Assembly (NCBI RefSeq): GCF_900106015.1
Contig: NZ_LT629797.1
Span: 4,836,001 to 4,900,000, forward strand
DNA from: Pseudomonas sihuiensis
Lineage (GTDB): Bacteria; Pseudomonadota; Gammaproteobacteria; Pseudomonadales; Pseudomonadaceae
Length of the DNA: 64,000 nt
Reading direction: 5' to 3'
The translations under genes and the position numbers were made by a program. The number at the start of each line of letters is the position of its first letter. The first letter of the stretch is position 1. The notes under the pieces were generated by a model. The model had not been told where the DNA came from. It worked only from the letters and a program-made list of their open reading frames with translations, and made no database searches. Below, in pieces: positions 27,922-36,913 of this stretch.

Positions 27922-28401
27922 TCAGGCAGTGTGGCCACGCTGCTTGATCAGGCGATCGGAACCGCCCTCGGCCAGTTGAATGCGCTGGGCACCAGGGGTG
28001 CGCTCGTAGCCACCTTCTGCCAACTGGATGCGCTGGGCGCCCGGGGTACGGTCGGAGCCGTCTTCAGCCAGCTGCAGGCGTTGCGCGCCGGGAGTGCGAT
28101 CATAACCGCCTTCGGCCAGCTGAACGCGCTGAGCACCCGGAGTACGCTCATAGCCGCCCTCTACCAGTTGGATGCGTTGGGCACCAGGGGTGCGCTCATA
28201 GCCACCCTCGGTCAGTTGGATGCGTTGAGCGCCCGGCGTGCGGTCGGAGCCGTCTTCGGCGAGCGGTGCGATGGGTTGCTGTTGTACCTGGCTGTCCTTG
28301 GCTTCGCCCACCAGAGGGAAGGGCGCGCTGCTCGATGCGGCGAATACGTGGGTAGTGATCAGACTAAGGGCCAGAGTGGCGAGGGTCAGTTGAGCTTTCA
28401 T
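27922..28401 (-). CDS. Exported protein with six 16-residue tandem repeats
   Basis: Small secreted or periplasmic protein, function unknown. Residues 1-21 are a signal peptide (MKAQLTLATLALSLITTHVFA). After a linker, six nearly identical units follow, each of 16 residues of the form RTPGAQRIQLAEGGYE, and the last unit runs into SDRLIKQRGHTA. Variation is confined to a few positions (I/V/L, T/V/A, GGYE/DGSD). The repeats are 48 bp at DNA level and therefore prone to expansion or loss. A strong ribosome site (AAGGAGA) precedes the start. I recall related AEGGSDR-repeat small proteins in pseudomonads, but no tested role. It is convergent with desB. Confidence 0.85.
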   Translation of the reverse strand: MKAQLTLATLALSLITTHVFAASSSAPFPLVGEAKDSQVQQQPIAPLAEDGSDRTPGAQRIQLTEGGYERTPGAQRIQLVEGGYERTPGAQRVQLAEGGYDRTPGAQRLQLAEDGSDRTPGAQRIQLAEGGYERTPGAQRIQLAEGGSDRLIKQRGHTA

Positions 28402-28674
28402 GTCGATGTCTCCTTGGGGAGTAATAAGTGGCGTCGGAGTGAATTCTTGAGGACATGAGCGCAGATAAGAACTTGACTGGCCTGATAGTGAACATCGACC
28501 TCCTCAATACTCGATCGGAAGGCTCTATTTCGGGGCTTGTGGGCGGTCGTCACGCGTCGCGACGAATGTTTAGCCAAGCATCGCGCTGAATGCCGCGCGC
28601 GCGTATGCTTGGCGACCCTTGCGGGTCGTGCTCGATCCGTCCTCTTTTGCAGTTCCCTGGAGGCAGGCTCAGCA
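28402..28674. other. Gap between repeat-protein gene and AEC carrier gene
   Basis: Divergent intergenic region of 273 bases. It holds the repeat gene's ribosome site (28409-28415) and a TGGAGG site at 28658-28663 for the next gene. No clear promoter or repeat was seen otherwise. Confidence 0.4.
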
Positions 28675-29574
28675 ATGCTCGCGGCTCAGGCAATTTTGCC
28701 GATCTTCGCTCTGATCGTTCTCGGCTATCTGCTCGGCTGGCGCCAGTGGCTCACCAACGAGTCGGCGGCCGGTCTGGCCAACATCACCTTCAAGTTGTTC
28801 ATGCCGACGCTGCTGTTCGCCGGCATCGCCAAGGCATCGCTGGCCGAAGGTCTGTCGCCAATGTTGCTGTTGGCCTATTACCTGCCGGTACTGCTGGTGT
28901 TCGTCACGGTCAACGCGTTGGCGCACTGGCGTCGTGGTACGGCAACGCCGCTGGGATTGGTGGCGGCGTTCTCCAACAACGTGCTGGTGGGCATCCCGCT
29001 GATCGCCAGCCTGATGGGCAACGACGGCCTGCTCTATGTCTTCGCCATCCTGGTGTTCCACAGCCTCACGCTGTTTTCCCTGCACAGCTTCTACGCCGCC
29101 TTTGGCAGCCAGGAGCGGGTCGATACGCGCGCGTTGCTGAAGAACCTGGCCAACCCGATGATCATCGGCCTGGGATTGGGCGCGTTGCTCAATCTGTCCG
29201 GGCTGCAGGTGCCGGAAAGCCTGTGGCGGGCGATTACCTGGCTCGGCCAGGCCGCACTACCTTGCGCGCTGATCGTCCTCGGCGCCAGCCTGTCGCGTTA
29301 CCGCCTGCGCCCGACCGGCGAGGCCTGGGGCGTGGCGTTGGCCAAGCTGCTGCTGTTCCCGGCGCTGGTCTGGTGGCTCAGCGGCCAGCTGCCGGGCCTG
29401 AACGACACGGCGCGCAGCGTGCTGGTGCTGCTCGCAGCCTGTCCCAGCGGGGTCAACGTGATGGCCTTTGCTCGTAGCGCCGAAGACAGCCGCAGCGTCA
29501 GCGCGGCGATCTCGCTGTCCACGCTGCTGGCGGCGGTTTCCCTGCCGGCGTGGATGCTGCTGGTGGGGTTCTGA
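28675..29574 (+). CDS. AEC family transporter
   Basis: Inner membrane carrier of the auxin efflux carrier/BART class, 299 residues with about ten membrane helices split into two halves (first half starts MLAAQAILPIFALIVLGYLL; second starts NPMIIGLGLGALLNLSGL). The helix-break motif NNVLVGIPL near residue 100 and CPSGVNVMAFA near residue 260 are typical. Members move carboxylates or similar anions, but the substrate cannot be told. The ATG at 28675 is used because TGGAGG lies twelve bases before it; the open frame from 28537 adds a sequence with no carrier features. Confidence 0.88.
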   Translation: MLAAQAILPIFALIVLGYLLGWRQWLTNESAAGLANITFKLFMPTLLFAGIAKASLAEGLSPMLLLAYYLPVLLVFVTVNALAHWRRGTATPLGLVAAFSNNVLVGIPLIASLMGNDGLLYVFAILVFHSLTLFSLHSFYAAFGSQERVDTRALLKNLANPMIIGLGLGALLNLSGLQVPESLWRAITWLGQAALPCALIVLGASLSRYRLRPTGEAWGVALAKLLLFPALVWWLSGQLPGLNDTARSVLVLLAACPSGVNVMAFARSAEDSRSVSAAISLSTLLAAVSLPAWMLLVGF

Positions 29575-29666
29575 GTGCTGCGCCAGGCGATTCCCTCTTC
29601 CGGGCGATAGGCGTGTTCGCGGTGGCCGGCTAGCATCGCGCTTCCGATCCATTCAGGACTGCCCAG

Positions 29667-30614
29667 ATGAAACGCCTCGCCCATGTGCTGCTCGGCCTGC
29701 TGTTGGTGTTCGGGTTGACCCTTGCCGCCTTCATCGCGCTCAACTGGGCTCCGGATCGCTCGCTGGACGAACTCAAGACGCGCTGGGCGCCACCGCCTTC
29801 GCAGTTCGTCGACATCAATGGAATGTCGGTGCACCTGCGTGACCAGGGACGGCGCGATGATCCCGAGCCCATCCTGCTGTTGCACGGCACCTCCGCCAGC
29901 CTGCACACCTGGGAAGGTTGGGTAAAGGAGCTGGCCAAGCAGCGTCGCGTGATCAGCCTGGACTTACCCGGTTTCGGCCTGACTGGGCCATTTCCCGATG
30001 GCGATTACCGCGTCGAGCACTACACAGGCTTTCTCCGCAGTCTGCTCGATCATCTGCAGGTGAGCCGTGTAGTGCTGGTCGGCAACAGTTTCGGCGGCCA
30101 GTTGGCCTGGCGCTTTGCCCTGGCCCATCCTGAACGCAGCGCGCGTCTGGTGCTGGTGGACGCCGCCGGCTATCCGCGCAACGCCGAGTCGGTGCCGATA
30201 GGCTTTCGTCTGGTCGGCATTCCGGCCTTGGCGCCAGTGATGAGCCGGCTGTTGCCACGCAGCATGATCGAGTCGAGCGTGCGCAATGTTTATGGCGATC
30301 CAGACAAAGTCGATGACGAACTGGTCGAGCGTTACTACCAGCTGACTCTGCGTGCCGGCAATCGTCAGGCCTTGCGTCAGCGCTTCGCCCAGGCCCCCGG
30401 TGGCGAGCTGCACGAGCGCATCGGCGAACTGCAATTGCCGACGCTGATCATCTGGGGCAGGCGTGATCGCCTGATTCCGCCGGGCAATGCCGAACGTTTC
30501 GCCGCTGACATCGCCGACAGCCAGTTGGTGCTGTTCGACGACCTCGGCCATGTGCCCCAGGAAGAGGAGCCGCAGCGCACCGTTGCGGTGCTCGTTGCCT
30601 TTCTGCAGCGCTGA
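29667..30614 (+). CDS. Alpha/beta hydrolase, membrane-anchored
   Basis: Serine hydrolase of 315 residues. A single N-terminal hydrophobic segment (LAHVLLGLLLVFGLTLAAFIAL) should anchor it in the inner membrane or act as a signal peptide. The alpha/beta hydrolase features are complete: oxyanion loop LLLHGTSAS, nucleophile elbow GNSFGG (about residue 139), catalytic aspartate in WGRRDRLIPP and histidine in LGHVPQEE. The substrate is unknown. It lies 92 bases after the AEC carrier on the same strand and may or may not be co-transcribed. Confidence 0.88.
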   Translation: MKRLAHVLLGLLLVFGLTLAAFIALNWAPDRSLDELKTRWAPPPSQFVDINGMSVHLRDQGRRDDPEPILLLHGTSASLHTWEGWVKELAKQRRVISLDLPGFGLTGPFPDGDYRVEHYTGFLRSLLDHLQVSRVVLVGNSFGGQLAWRFALAHPERSARLVLVDAAGYPRNAESVPIGFRLVGIPALAPVMSRLLPRSMIESSVRNVYGDPDKVDDELVERYYQLTLRAGNRQALRQRFAQAPGGELHERIGELQLPTLIIWGRRDRLIPPGNAERFAADIADSQLVLFDDLGHVPQEEEPQRTVAVLVAFLQR

Positions 30615-30677
30615 GGCTCTAGCGCGGTACTTTCCAAGCCTTTGATTTTGTTCGTGGAAGCGCTGGCGGTTAATGGC

Positions 30678-30693
30678 TGGCGCGTTTCCTGCT
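30678..30693 (+). promoter_or_regulatory. Weak sigma-54-like motif upstream of the TRAP operon
   Basis: TGGCGCGTTTCCTGCT keeps the GG-N10-GC spacing but has CTGCT instead of TTGCT and GGCGC instead of GGCAC. It is 79 bases before the dctQ-like start. Could be chance. Confidence 0.25.
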
Positions 30694-30771
30694 ATGGCCA
30701 GGCGGGGCGGTTGGCTTTGGCGAATCTTCGTCTAGGCTGACGAGATAACGAACAAAAAAGCAGGAAACTGC

Positions 30772-31278
30772 ATGCGCAAGGGCATTAGAGCTTTCGTCCG
30801 GGTCGTGGACGCATTCAACCGGAGGGTCGGGCGTTTCGCCATGTACCTGATCTTCGCCATGCTGGCGGTGCTCCTGTACTCCTCCATCAGCAAGACCTTC
30901 TTCACGCCATCGATCTGGACCCTGGAAAGCGCGCAGTTCCTCATGGTCGCTTACTTCCTGCTCGGCGGCGCCTACTCGATGCAGCTCGATGCCCACGTGC
31001 GCATGGACCTGGCCTACAGCCACTGGTCGCCGCGCACCCGCGCTGTGGTCGACGCGATCACCGTGGTGATGCTGATCTTCTACCTGGTGATGCTGCTGAT
31101 CGGCGGCGTCTCCTCCACCGAATACGCCCTGGAATACCAGGAAACCAGCTACTCGGCCTGGTCGCCCTATATGGCGCCGATCAAACTGGTGATGTGCTTC
31201 GGCATCTTGCTGATGTTGCTGCAGGCCATCGCCACCTTCTTCAAGGATTTGTACGCAGCCCGTGGGGAGACGCTCTGA
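30772..31278 (+). CDS. TRAP transporter small permease (DctQ type)
   Basis: Small membrane subunit of a tripartite ATP-independent periplasmic transporter. The 168-residue protein has four membrane segments (about residues 22-42, 52-72, 95-115 and 135-158), with the family motif WTLESAQFLMVAYFLLGGAY in the second. The ATG has an adenine-rich leader with GCAGGAAA. The stop overlaps the large permease start (TGATG), so translation is coupled. Confidence 0.9.
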   Translation: MRKGIRAFVRVVDAFNRRVGRFAMYLIFAMLAVLLYSSISKTFFTPSIWTLESAQFLMVAYFLLGGAYSMQLDAHVRMDLAYSHWSPRTRAVVDAITVVMLIFYLVMLLIGGVSSTEYALEYQETSYSAWSPYMAPIKLVMCFGILLMLLQAIATFFKDLYAARGETL

Positions 31279-32603
31279 TGAGCTACGAGCTGATCGCACT
31301 GTTGATGTTCTCCTCGATGATGCTGCTGCTGCTCACCGGCAAGCGCGTGTTCGGCGCCATCGGCTTCGTCGCCGCCGCCGCGGCGCTGCTGCTGTGGGGC
31401 GACGGCGGCTCGGAGATGGCCTTCAGCGCGGCGATGAAACTGATGAAGTGGTACCCGCTGCTGACCCTGCCGATGTTCGTGTTCATGGGCTACATGCTCT
31501 CCGAGTCCGGCCTGGCCGAAGACCTGTACAAGATGTTCCACGTGTGGATGGGGCCGCTGCCGGGCGGGCTGGCCATCGGCACCATCGGCCTGATGGTGGT
31601 GATCTCGGCGATGAACGGGCTGAGCGTGGCCGGCATGGCCATCGGCGCCAGCATCGCCCTGCCCGAGCTGCTACGCCGCGGCTACGACAAGATCATGGTC
31701 ACCGGGGTGATTCAGGCCGGCAGCTCGCTGGGCATCCTCATCCCGCCCAGCGTGGTGCTGGTGCTGTACGGCATGATCGCCCGTCAGCCGGTCGGCCAGC
31801 TGTGGCTGGCCGGGGCCATTCCCGGGCTGCTGATGGCGAGCCTGTTCGCCCTCTACATCGTCGTGCGCTGCCGCCTGCAGCCGCAGCTCGGCCCGCCCCT
31901 GGCCGAGGCCGAGCGGTTGCAGGTCAGCCGCCGGGAAAAGCTGTTGCTGCTGCGCGCCGGGCTGGCGCCCCTGTTCATCTTCTTCGCCATGACCGGGTTG
32001 TTCCTGCTGGGCTACACCAGCCTGGTGGAAAGCTCCGCGGTCGGCGCCGCCGCCGCCATGCTGATGGCGCTGGTCAAGCGCCGGTTGAACCGCCAGGTGA
32101 TGGAGGAGACGCTGCGCAAGACCCTGGCCATCAGTTGCATGTTCATGTGGATCATCCTCGCCGCGCTGTGCTTCGGCGCGGTGTTCGACGGACTCGGCGC
32201 GGTGCGTGCGATCGAGGGCTTCTTCGTCGACAGCCTGCACCTGGGGCCCTGGCAGATCCTCATCATGATGCAGCTGTCGTTCATCATCATGGGCATGTTC
32301 CTCGACGACACCGCCATGCTGGTCATCGTCGCGCCGCTCTACATCCCGCTGGTCGGCGCGCTGGGCTTCGACCTGGTGTGGTACGGCGTGCTCTACACCA
32401 TCACCTGCCAGATCGCCTACATGACCCCGCCGTTCGGCTACAACCTGTTCCTCATGCGCGCCATGGCCCCGCCCGAGGTGAGCCTGCGCGACATCTATGT
32501 CTCGGTCACCCCCTTCGTGCTGGTGATGATCCTGACCCTGATCCTGGTGATGATCTTCCCGCAGCTGGCGCTGTGGCTACCGCAGCTGCACTACGGTGGC
32601 TGA
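31278..32603 (+). CDS. TRAP transporter large permease (DctM type)
   Basis: Main membrane subunit that moves the substrate using the sodium gradient. 441 residues with about twelve hydrophobic spans. DctM landmarks are visible: PLLTLPMFVFMGYMLSESGL, then AMNGLSVAGMAIGASIALPEL, AGSSLGILIPPSVVLVLYG, MGMFLDDTAMLVIVAPLYIP and YMTPPFGYNLFLMR. The ATG at 31278 overlaps the DctQ stop; the earlier ATG at 31194 lies inside dctQ. Codon use in these three TRAP genes is more GC-biased than in the genes before them. Confidence 0.93.
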   Translation: MSYELIALLMFSSMMLLLLTGKRVFGAIGFVAAAAALLLWGDGGSEMAFSAAMKLMKWYPLLTLPMFVFMGYMLSESGLAEDLYKMFHVWMGPLPGGLAIGTIGLMVVISAMNGLSVAGMAIGASIALPELLRRGYDKIMVTGVIQAGSSLGILIPPSVVLVLYGMIARQPVGQLWLAGAIPGLLMASLFALYIVVRCRLQPQLGPPLAEAERLQVSRREKLLLLRAGLAPLFIFFAMTGLFLLGYTSLVESSAVGAAAAMLMALVKRRLNRQVMEETLRKTLAISCMFMWIILAALCFGAVFDGLGAVRAIEGFFVDSLHLGPWQILIMMQLSFIIMGMFLDDTAMLVIVAPLYIPLVGALGFDLVWYGVLYTITCQIAYMTPPFGYNLFLMRAMAPPEVSLRDIYVSVTPFVLVMILTLILVMIFPQLALWLPQLHYGG

Positions 32604-32738
32604 TTTTCGGAAATCGGCGCGCCCCGCGCGCCAGCAGTCGAGCCGGCGCCTGCCGGTCACTGGTGAGGCCGCCGCGGTGCACGCGGCGGCAATAAGCGGT
32701 TGTATTGCATCTGCATCGACACTATTGGAGAGACCAGC

Positions 32739-33788
32739 ATGAGTACGAGACGCGATTTCCTCAAGACCGCCGCGGTCACCACCGGTGCCGTTGGCACCGC
32801 TAGCCTCGGTTCGTCGCACATCTATGCCGCCGAGCCGAAGAAGATCACCTGGCGCCTGCAGACCTACGCCGGCCCGGCGCTGGCCGAGCACGTGATCAAA
32901 CCGTCGATCGACGCCTTCAACAAGGCCGCCAACGGCCAGATGGAGATCCAGCTGTACTTCGCCGACCAGTTGGTGCCCACCGGCGAGCTGTTCCGCGCCA
33001 TGCAGCGCGGCACCATCGACGCAGTGCAGAGCGACGACGACTCCATCGCCGCGCCTGTGGACGTCTCGGTGTTCGGTGGCTACTTCCCCTTCGCCACCCG
33101 CTACAGCCTCGACGTGCCGGTGCTGTTCGAGCAGTACGGCCTCAACGAGATCTGGGCCGAGGCCTACGGCGAGGTCAAGGGCGTCACCTGGCTCGGCGCC
33201 GGCGCCTGGGACCCCTGCCACTTCGCTACGGTGCAGCCGATCACCAAGCTCGAACACCTCAAGGGCAAGCGCATCTTCACCTTCCCCACAGCCGGCAAGT
33301 TCCTCGCCCGCTTCGGCGTGATTCCGGTGACCCTGCCCTGGGAAGACGTCGAGGTGGCGATCCAGACTGGAGAGCTGGACGGCATCGCCTGGTCCGGCAT
33401 CACCGAGGACTACACCGTCGGCTGGGCCAACGTCACCAAGTACTTCCTCACCAACAACATCTCCGGTGCCTGGTGCGGTTCCTACTTCGCCAACTCGGAC
33501 AAGTGGGCGGAAGTGCCGGAGCACCTCAAGACCCTGTTCAAGCTGTGCATGGATAGCTCCAACTACTACCGCCAGCACTGGTACTGGGGCGGCGAGGCGC
33601 AGCTGCGGGTCGAGGGCGGCAAGCTTGAGCTGACTTCCATCCCTGCAGAGGAATGGGCCACGGTGGAAGCCGAGGCGCTGAAGTTCTGGGACGAAATCGC
33701 CAAGACCAGCCCGCGCTGCGCCAAGGTGGTGGATATCTTCAAGAAGTACAACGCACTGATGGCCAAGGCCGGGGCGCCTTATCGTTGA
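32739..33788 (+). CDS. TRAP transporter substrate-binding protein (DctP type)
   Basis: Periplasmic receptor of the TRAP system, 349 residues. The signal carries a twin-arginine motif (STRRDFLK), so export is by the Tat route, as in many TRAP receptors. The body has ITWRLQTYAGPALAEHVIKP near the start, YFADQLVPTGELFRAMQRG, and IQTGELDGIAWSGITEDY, the usual ligand-binding region, which places it close to the 2-oxoacid/TakP-like group. The exact ligand is unknown; the enzymes downstream hint at an amine, amino alcohol or a carboxylate. The ATG at 32739 follows TTGGAGAG; the earlier ATG at 32700 precedes the Tat motif and is not used. Confidence 0.92.
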   Translation: MSTRRDFLKTAAVTTGAVGTASLGSSHIYAAEPKKITWRLQTYAGPALAEHVIKPSIDAFNKAANGQMEIQLYFADQLVPTGELFRAMQRGTIDAVQSDDDSIAAPVDVSVFGGYFPFATRYSLDVPVLFEQYGLNEIWAEAYGEVKGVTWLGAGAWDPCHFATVQPITKLEHLKGKRIFTFPTAGKFLARFGVIPVTLPWEDVEVAIQTGELDGIAWSGITEDYTVGWANVTKYFLTNNISGAWCGSYFANSDKWAEVPEHLKTLFKLCMDSSNYYRQHWYWGGEAQLRVEGGKLELTSIPAEEWATVEAEALKFWDEIAKTSPRCAKVVDIFKKYNALMAKAGAPYR

Positions 33789-33808
33789 TGTCATTTGAGT
33801 GAGCCAGA

Positions 33809-33834
33809 GCGCCCGTACCGAGCGGTACGGGCGC
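33809..33834. terminator. Hairpin after the TRAP genes
   Basis: GCGCCCGTACC and GGTACGGGCGC form an eleven-base stem with a short loop, 20 bases after the DctP stop. There is no T-run, so it may be a message-stabilising hairpin that lets some reading continue into the ligase gene. Confidence 0.5.
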
Positions 33835-34045
33835 GGTTCTATCCCGCACAGCATCGCGCCAGCCAGATTTTTCCCGCCGCTTCCCTGCCATCCCGGCAAT
33901 CCTGTACCACACTCTATGAGCCTGAAACGGACGCTGTCACACGCGTCGTGCTGCGCTCGTGCGTCGTCGGCCTTGCCTGGCCGGTCATGGATGCCCAGCT
34001 CTTCGCTGAACCCGCCCGCGATAACAACAAGACACAGGGGTTAGC

Positions 34046-35419
34046 ATGTTCAAACCACGGGATGTAAAGACCCTGGGCGATGCCCGGCGCATCGTCGAGG
34101 AGCGTGGCCTGAGCCACGTCAAGGTCGGTCTGTTCGACAACGATGGGGTGATGCGCGGCAAGTACATGAGCCGCAGCAAGTTCTTCTCCGCCCTTGAGCA
34201 CGGCTTCGCCTTCTGCGATGTGGTGCTCGGCTGGGACGTCAAGGATCAGCTCTACGACAACGCCCAGTACACCGGCTGGCACAGTGGCTACCCGGACGCA
34301 CCGGTGCGCATCCTGCCGCATACCTGCCGCGAGATTCCCTTCGAGAACGGCATGCTGCTGTTTCTCGCCGAGTTCGATCAGCAGGCCGAGGCGGTGTGCC
34401 CGCGCGGTACGTTGCGGCGGGTGATCCAGCGCTGCCAGGACATGGGGTTCGAGCCCTATGCCGCGCTGGAGTACGAATTCTTCATGTTCGATGAAACCCC
34501 GGACTCGGCACGGGCCAAGGGTTTTCGCGATCTAAAGCCATTCACGCCGGACTGGTTCGGCTACTCGATGATCCGCAACTCGGTGCATGCCGAGCTCTAT
34601 CACCAGATTCTCGAAATGGGTGAGGCGATGGACTTCCCCATCGAGGGTCTGCACACCGAGACCGGGCCGGGCGTGCTCGAGGCGGCCATCGCCTATGACC
34701 GCGCCGAGGCGGCGGCGGACAAGGGCGCGCTGTTCAAGACCTTCATGAAGGTACTGGCCCAGCGCAACGGGCTGATGGCTACGTTCATGGCCAAGTGGTC
34801 GGGCAAGTACCCGGGGCAGAGCGGGCACATCCATGTTTCGCTGCGCGACCGTGCAAGCGACAAGTCGGCCTTCTACGACCCCGATCAGGCGCACAACATG
34901 AGCAAGCTGCAGCGGCATTTTCTCGCGGGGCAGCAGCGTCTGATGCCGGAATTCCTGTGCATGGTGGCGCCGACCCTGAACAGCTATCGGCGCCTGATCC
35001 CCGGTTTCTGGGCACCCACCGACGCCACCTGGGGTGTGGAGAACCGCACCGCGGCGCTGCGGGTGATCCCCGGCAGCGACAAGTCGCAGCGCCAGGAGTA
35101 CCGCCTCGGCGCTGCCGACGGCAATCCCTTTCTGGCCTTGTCGGTGGCCATCGGCTCGGGCCTGTACGGAATCATGCAGCAGTGGGAGCCGACCGCGCCG
35201 GTCAGCGGCAACGCCTATGCGGTCAAGCACCCCGAGGAGCTGGCGTTGCCGCGCACGCTGTGGGACGCTGCGCAGCGCCTGAAGGGCTCGCAGGCCGCCC
35301 GCGAGCTGTTCGGCGATGCCTTCGTCGAGCACTTCGCCGCCAGCCGCGAATGGGAAGAGCGTGAGTACCGTCGCCATGTCAGCGATTGGGAGCTGGATCG
35401 CTACTTCGAAATCATCTGA
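34046..35419 (+). CDS. Glutamine synthetase-like gamma-glutamyl ligase
   Basis: ATP-dependent ligase of the glutamine synthetase fold, 457 residues; by family it probably joins glutamate through its gamma-carboxyl to an amine rather than making glutamine. Seen: the N-terminal beta-grasp region (VKVGLFDNDGVMRGKYMSR), the metal site ALEYEFFMF, HTETGPGVLEAAI, the nucleotide-loop histidine in SGHIHVSL, and the substrate-arginine region (WGVENRTAALRVIPG, QEYRLGAADGNPFLAL). It has no Tyr adenylylation motif of classical GlnA. It is followed by an aldehyde and an alcohol dehydrogenase, as in pathways where an amine is protected as its gamma-glutamyl derivative and then oxidised (Puu and Ipu pathways are known examples). 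The actual amine is unknown. Confidence 0.88.
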   Translation: MFKPRDVKTLGDARRIVEERGLSHVKVGLFDNDGVMRGKYMSRSKFFSALEHGFAFCDVVLGWDVKDQLYDNAQYTGWHSGYPDAPVRILPHTCREIPFENGMLLFLAEFDQQAEAVCPRGTLRRVIQRCQDMGFEPYAALEYEFFMFDETPDSARAKGFRDLKPFTPDWFGYSMIRNSVHAELYHQILEMGEAMDFPIEGLHTETGPGVLEAAIAYDRAEAAADKGALFKTFMKVLAQRNGLMATFMAKWSGKYPGQSGHIHVSLRDRASDKSAFYDPDQAHNMSKLQRHFLAGQQRLMPEFLCMVAPTLNSYRRLIPGFWAPTDATWGVENRTAALRVIPGSDKSQRQEYRLGAADGNPFLALSVAIGSGLYGIMQQWEPTAPVSGNAYAVKHPEELALPRTLWDAAQRLKGSQAARELFGDAFVEHFAASREWEEREYRRHVSDWELDRYFEII

Positions 35420-35430
35420 TTCCACCGTCC

Positions 35431-35489
35431 GTAGCCCGGATGTAATCCGGGGCGGTTTCGTCGAGTGTCCCGGATTGCATCCGGGCTAC
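35431..35489. repeat. Full GTAGCCCGGAT palindrome
   Basis: Starts GTAGCCCGGATGTAATCCGG and ends with the inverse CCGGATTGCATCCGGGCTAC, around a loop of about 19 bases. It lies between the ligase and the aldehyde dehydrogenase genes, inside a likely operon. Confidence 0.75.
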
Positions 35490-35514
35490 ATGGGCAAGGT
35501 TTCTGGAGCACCTT

Positions 35515-36903
35515 ATGAGCAAGCTGCAATGCATTTCCCCCATCGACGGCTCGGTCTACGTCGAGCGTCATCTGGCGTCCAATCCCGAGGTGCTGGTAGC
35601 GCTGGCCAAGGCCGAGCTGGCGCAACAGGCCTGGAAGCAGACGCCGCTGCGCGAGCGTATCGCTATCGGCCGGCGCGCCATCGAAGCCTTCGCTGCGCGT
35701 GAGGCGCAACTGGCCGAAGAGCTGTGCTGGATGATGGGCCGGCCAATCCGTTACGCCGCTGGCGAGATACGTGGCTTCGTCGAGCGTGCCAGCCATATGG
35801 CGGATATCGCCGAGGGCTCGCTGGCCGACATCCGCCTGCCGGAAAAGGCCGGCTTCACCCGTTTCATTCGCCGTGAGCCATTGGGCCTGGCGTTGATCAT
35901 CGCGCCCTGGAACTACCCCTACCTGACCGCCGTCAACGCGGTGATGCCTGCGCTGTTGGCGGGCAATGTGGTGTTGCTCAAGCACTCGGCGCAGACGCCG
36001 CTGTGCGCCGAACGCATGGTCGAAGCCTTCGCCGAAGCTGGCCTGCCCGAAGGCGTATTCCAGTACCTGCACCTGAGCCACGGCGAGACCGAAGCCTTGA
36101 TTCGCTCACCCAGTATCGACCACGTTGCCTTCACCGGTTCGGTGCCCGGCGGAGCCATGGTCGAGCGTGCTGCTGCCGGGCGCTTCATCAGTGTAGGGTT
36201 GGAACTGGGTGGCAAGGACCCGGCCTACGTCCGCGCCGACGCCGATCTGCAGCACGCGGTGGAAACTGCCATCGACGGCGCCTTTTTCAACTCCGGGCAG
36301 TCCTGCTGCGGGATCGAGCGCATCTACGTGCATGAGTCGCTGTACGAGGAATTCGTAGAGCGTGCCGTGGCGCTGGTGCGCCAGTACAAGCTGGGGCGTT
36401 CGGACGATCCTGAGACCACCCTGGGCCCGCTGGTGCGTGCCGAGGCTGCCGATTTCGTCCGCGCGCAAATTGCCGAAGCGATCGAGCAGGGCGCCAAGGC
36501 GCATATCGATCCGGGCGAGTTTCCATTGGATGCGCCAGGCACCCCCTACCTGGCACCACAGGTGCTGACCAACGTCACCCATGAAATGCGCGTGATGACC
36601 GAGGAATCCTTCGGCCCGGTGGTGGGCATTCAGAAGGTCGCCAGCGACGAGGAAGCGCTGGCGCTGATGAACGACAGCGAGTTCGGCCTGACCGCAGCCA
36701 TCTTCAGTCGCGACGCCGACGCTGCCATGGCTTTGGCTGATCGGGTCGAGGCCGGCACGGTGTTTCTCAACCGCTGCGACTACCTCGACCCTGGTCTGGC
36801 CTGGACCGGGGTTAAGCACTCCGGGCGCGGCTGCACCCTGTCGCGGGTCGGCTACGAGCAACTGACCCGGCCAAAATCCTTCCACTTCAAGACTCAGCTG
36901 TGA
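35515..36903 (+). CDS. NAD(P)-dependent aldehyde dehydrogenase
   Basis: Oxidises an aldehyde to the acid, cytoplasmic. The 462-residue protein shows the ALDH signature: LIIAPWNYPYLTAVNAVMPAL, the cofactor loop FTGSVPGG, catalytic Glu230 in GLELGGKDP and nucleophile Cys264 in NSGQSCCG; the last part has EESFGPVVGIQKV and VEAGTVFLNRCDY. It sits between the gamma-glutamyl ligase and the iron alcohol dehydrogenase, only ten bases before the latter, so it most likely handles the aldehyde made by that enzyme. Substrate unknown. Confidence 0.93.
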   Translation: MSKLQCISPIDGSVYVERHLASNPEVLVALAKAELAQQAWKQTPLRERIAIGRRAIEAFAAREAQLAEELCWMMGRPIRYAAGEIRGFVERASHMADIAEGSLADIRLPEKAGFTRFIRREPLGLALIIAPWNYPYLTAVNAVMPALLAGNVVLLKHSAQTPLCAERMVEAFAEAGLPEGVFQYLHLSHGETEALIRSPSIDHVAFTGSVPGGAMVERAAAGRFISVGLELGGKDPAYVRADADLQHAVETAIDGAFFNSGQSCCGIERIYVHESLYEEFVERAVALVRQYKLGRSDDPETTLGPLVRAEAADFVRAQIAEAIEQGAKAHIDPGEFPLDAPGTPYLAPQVLTNVTHEMRVMTEESFGPVVGIQKVASDEEALALMNDSEFGLTAAIFSRDADAAMALADRVEAGTVFLNRCDYLDPGLAWTGVKHSGRGCTLSRVGYEQLTRPKSFHFKTQL

Positions 36904-36913
36904 GGCGCACGCC

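Noticed and set aside
27922..28401. CRISPR array in the 48-bp tandem repeats
   Set aside because: The repeats are contiguous, keep the reading frame and encode a protein with a signal peptide; there are no spacers.
30678..30693. Sigma-54 control of the TRAP operon as a firm claim
   Set aside because: The motif keeps the spacing but has mismatches in both halves. Listed only as a weak site.
31262..32695. 477-codon plus-strand frame overlapping the TRAP large permease
   Set aside because: It is the shifted frame of a clear DctM gene and reads as Arg/Ala/His-rich low-complexity sequence.
32577..33899. 440-codon minus-strand frame opposite the DctP gene
   Set aside because: Antisense shadow; the plus strand has a Tat signal and a full receptor domain.
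34046..35419. Annotation of the ligase as GlnA
   Set aside because: No adenylylation tyrosine region was seen, and the neighbouring dehydrogenases fit an amine-specific gamma-glutamyl ligase better.
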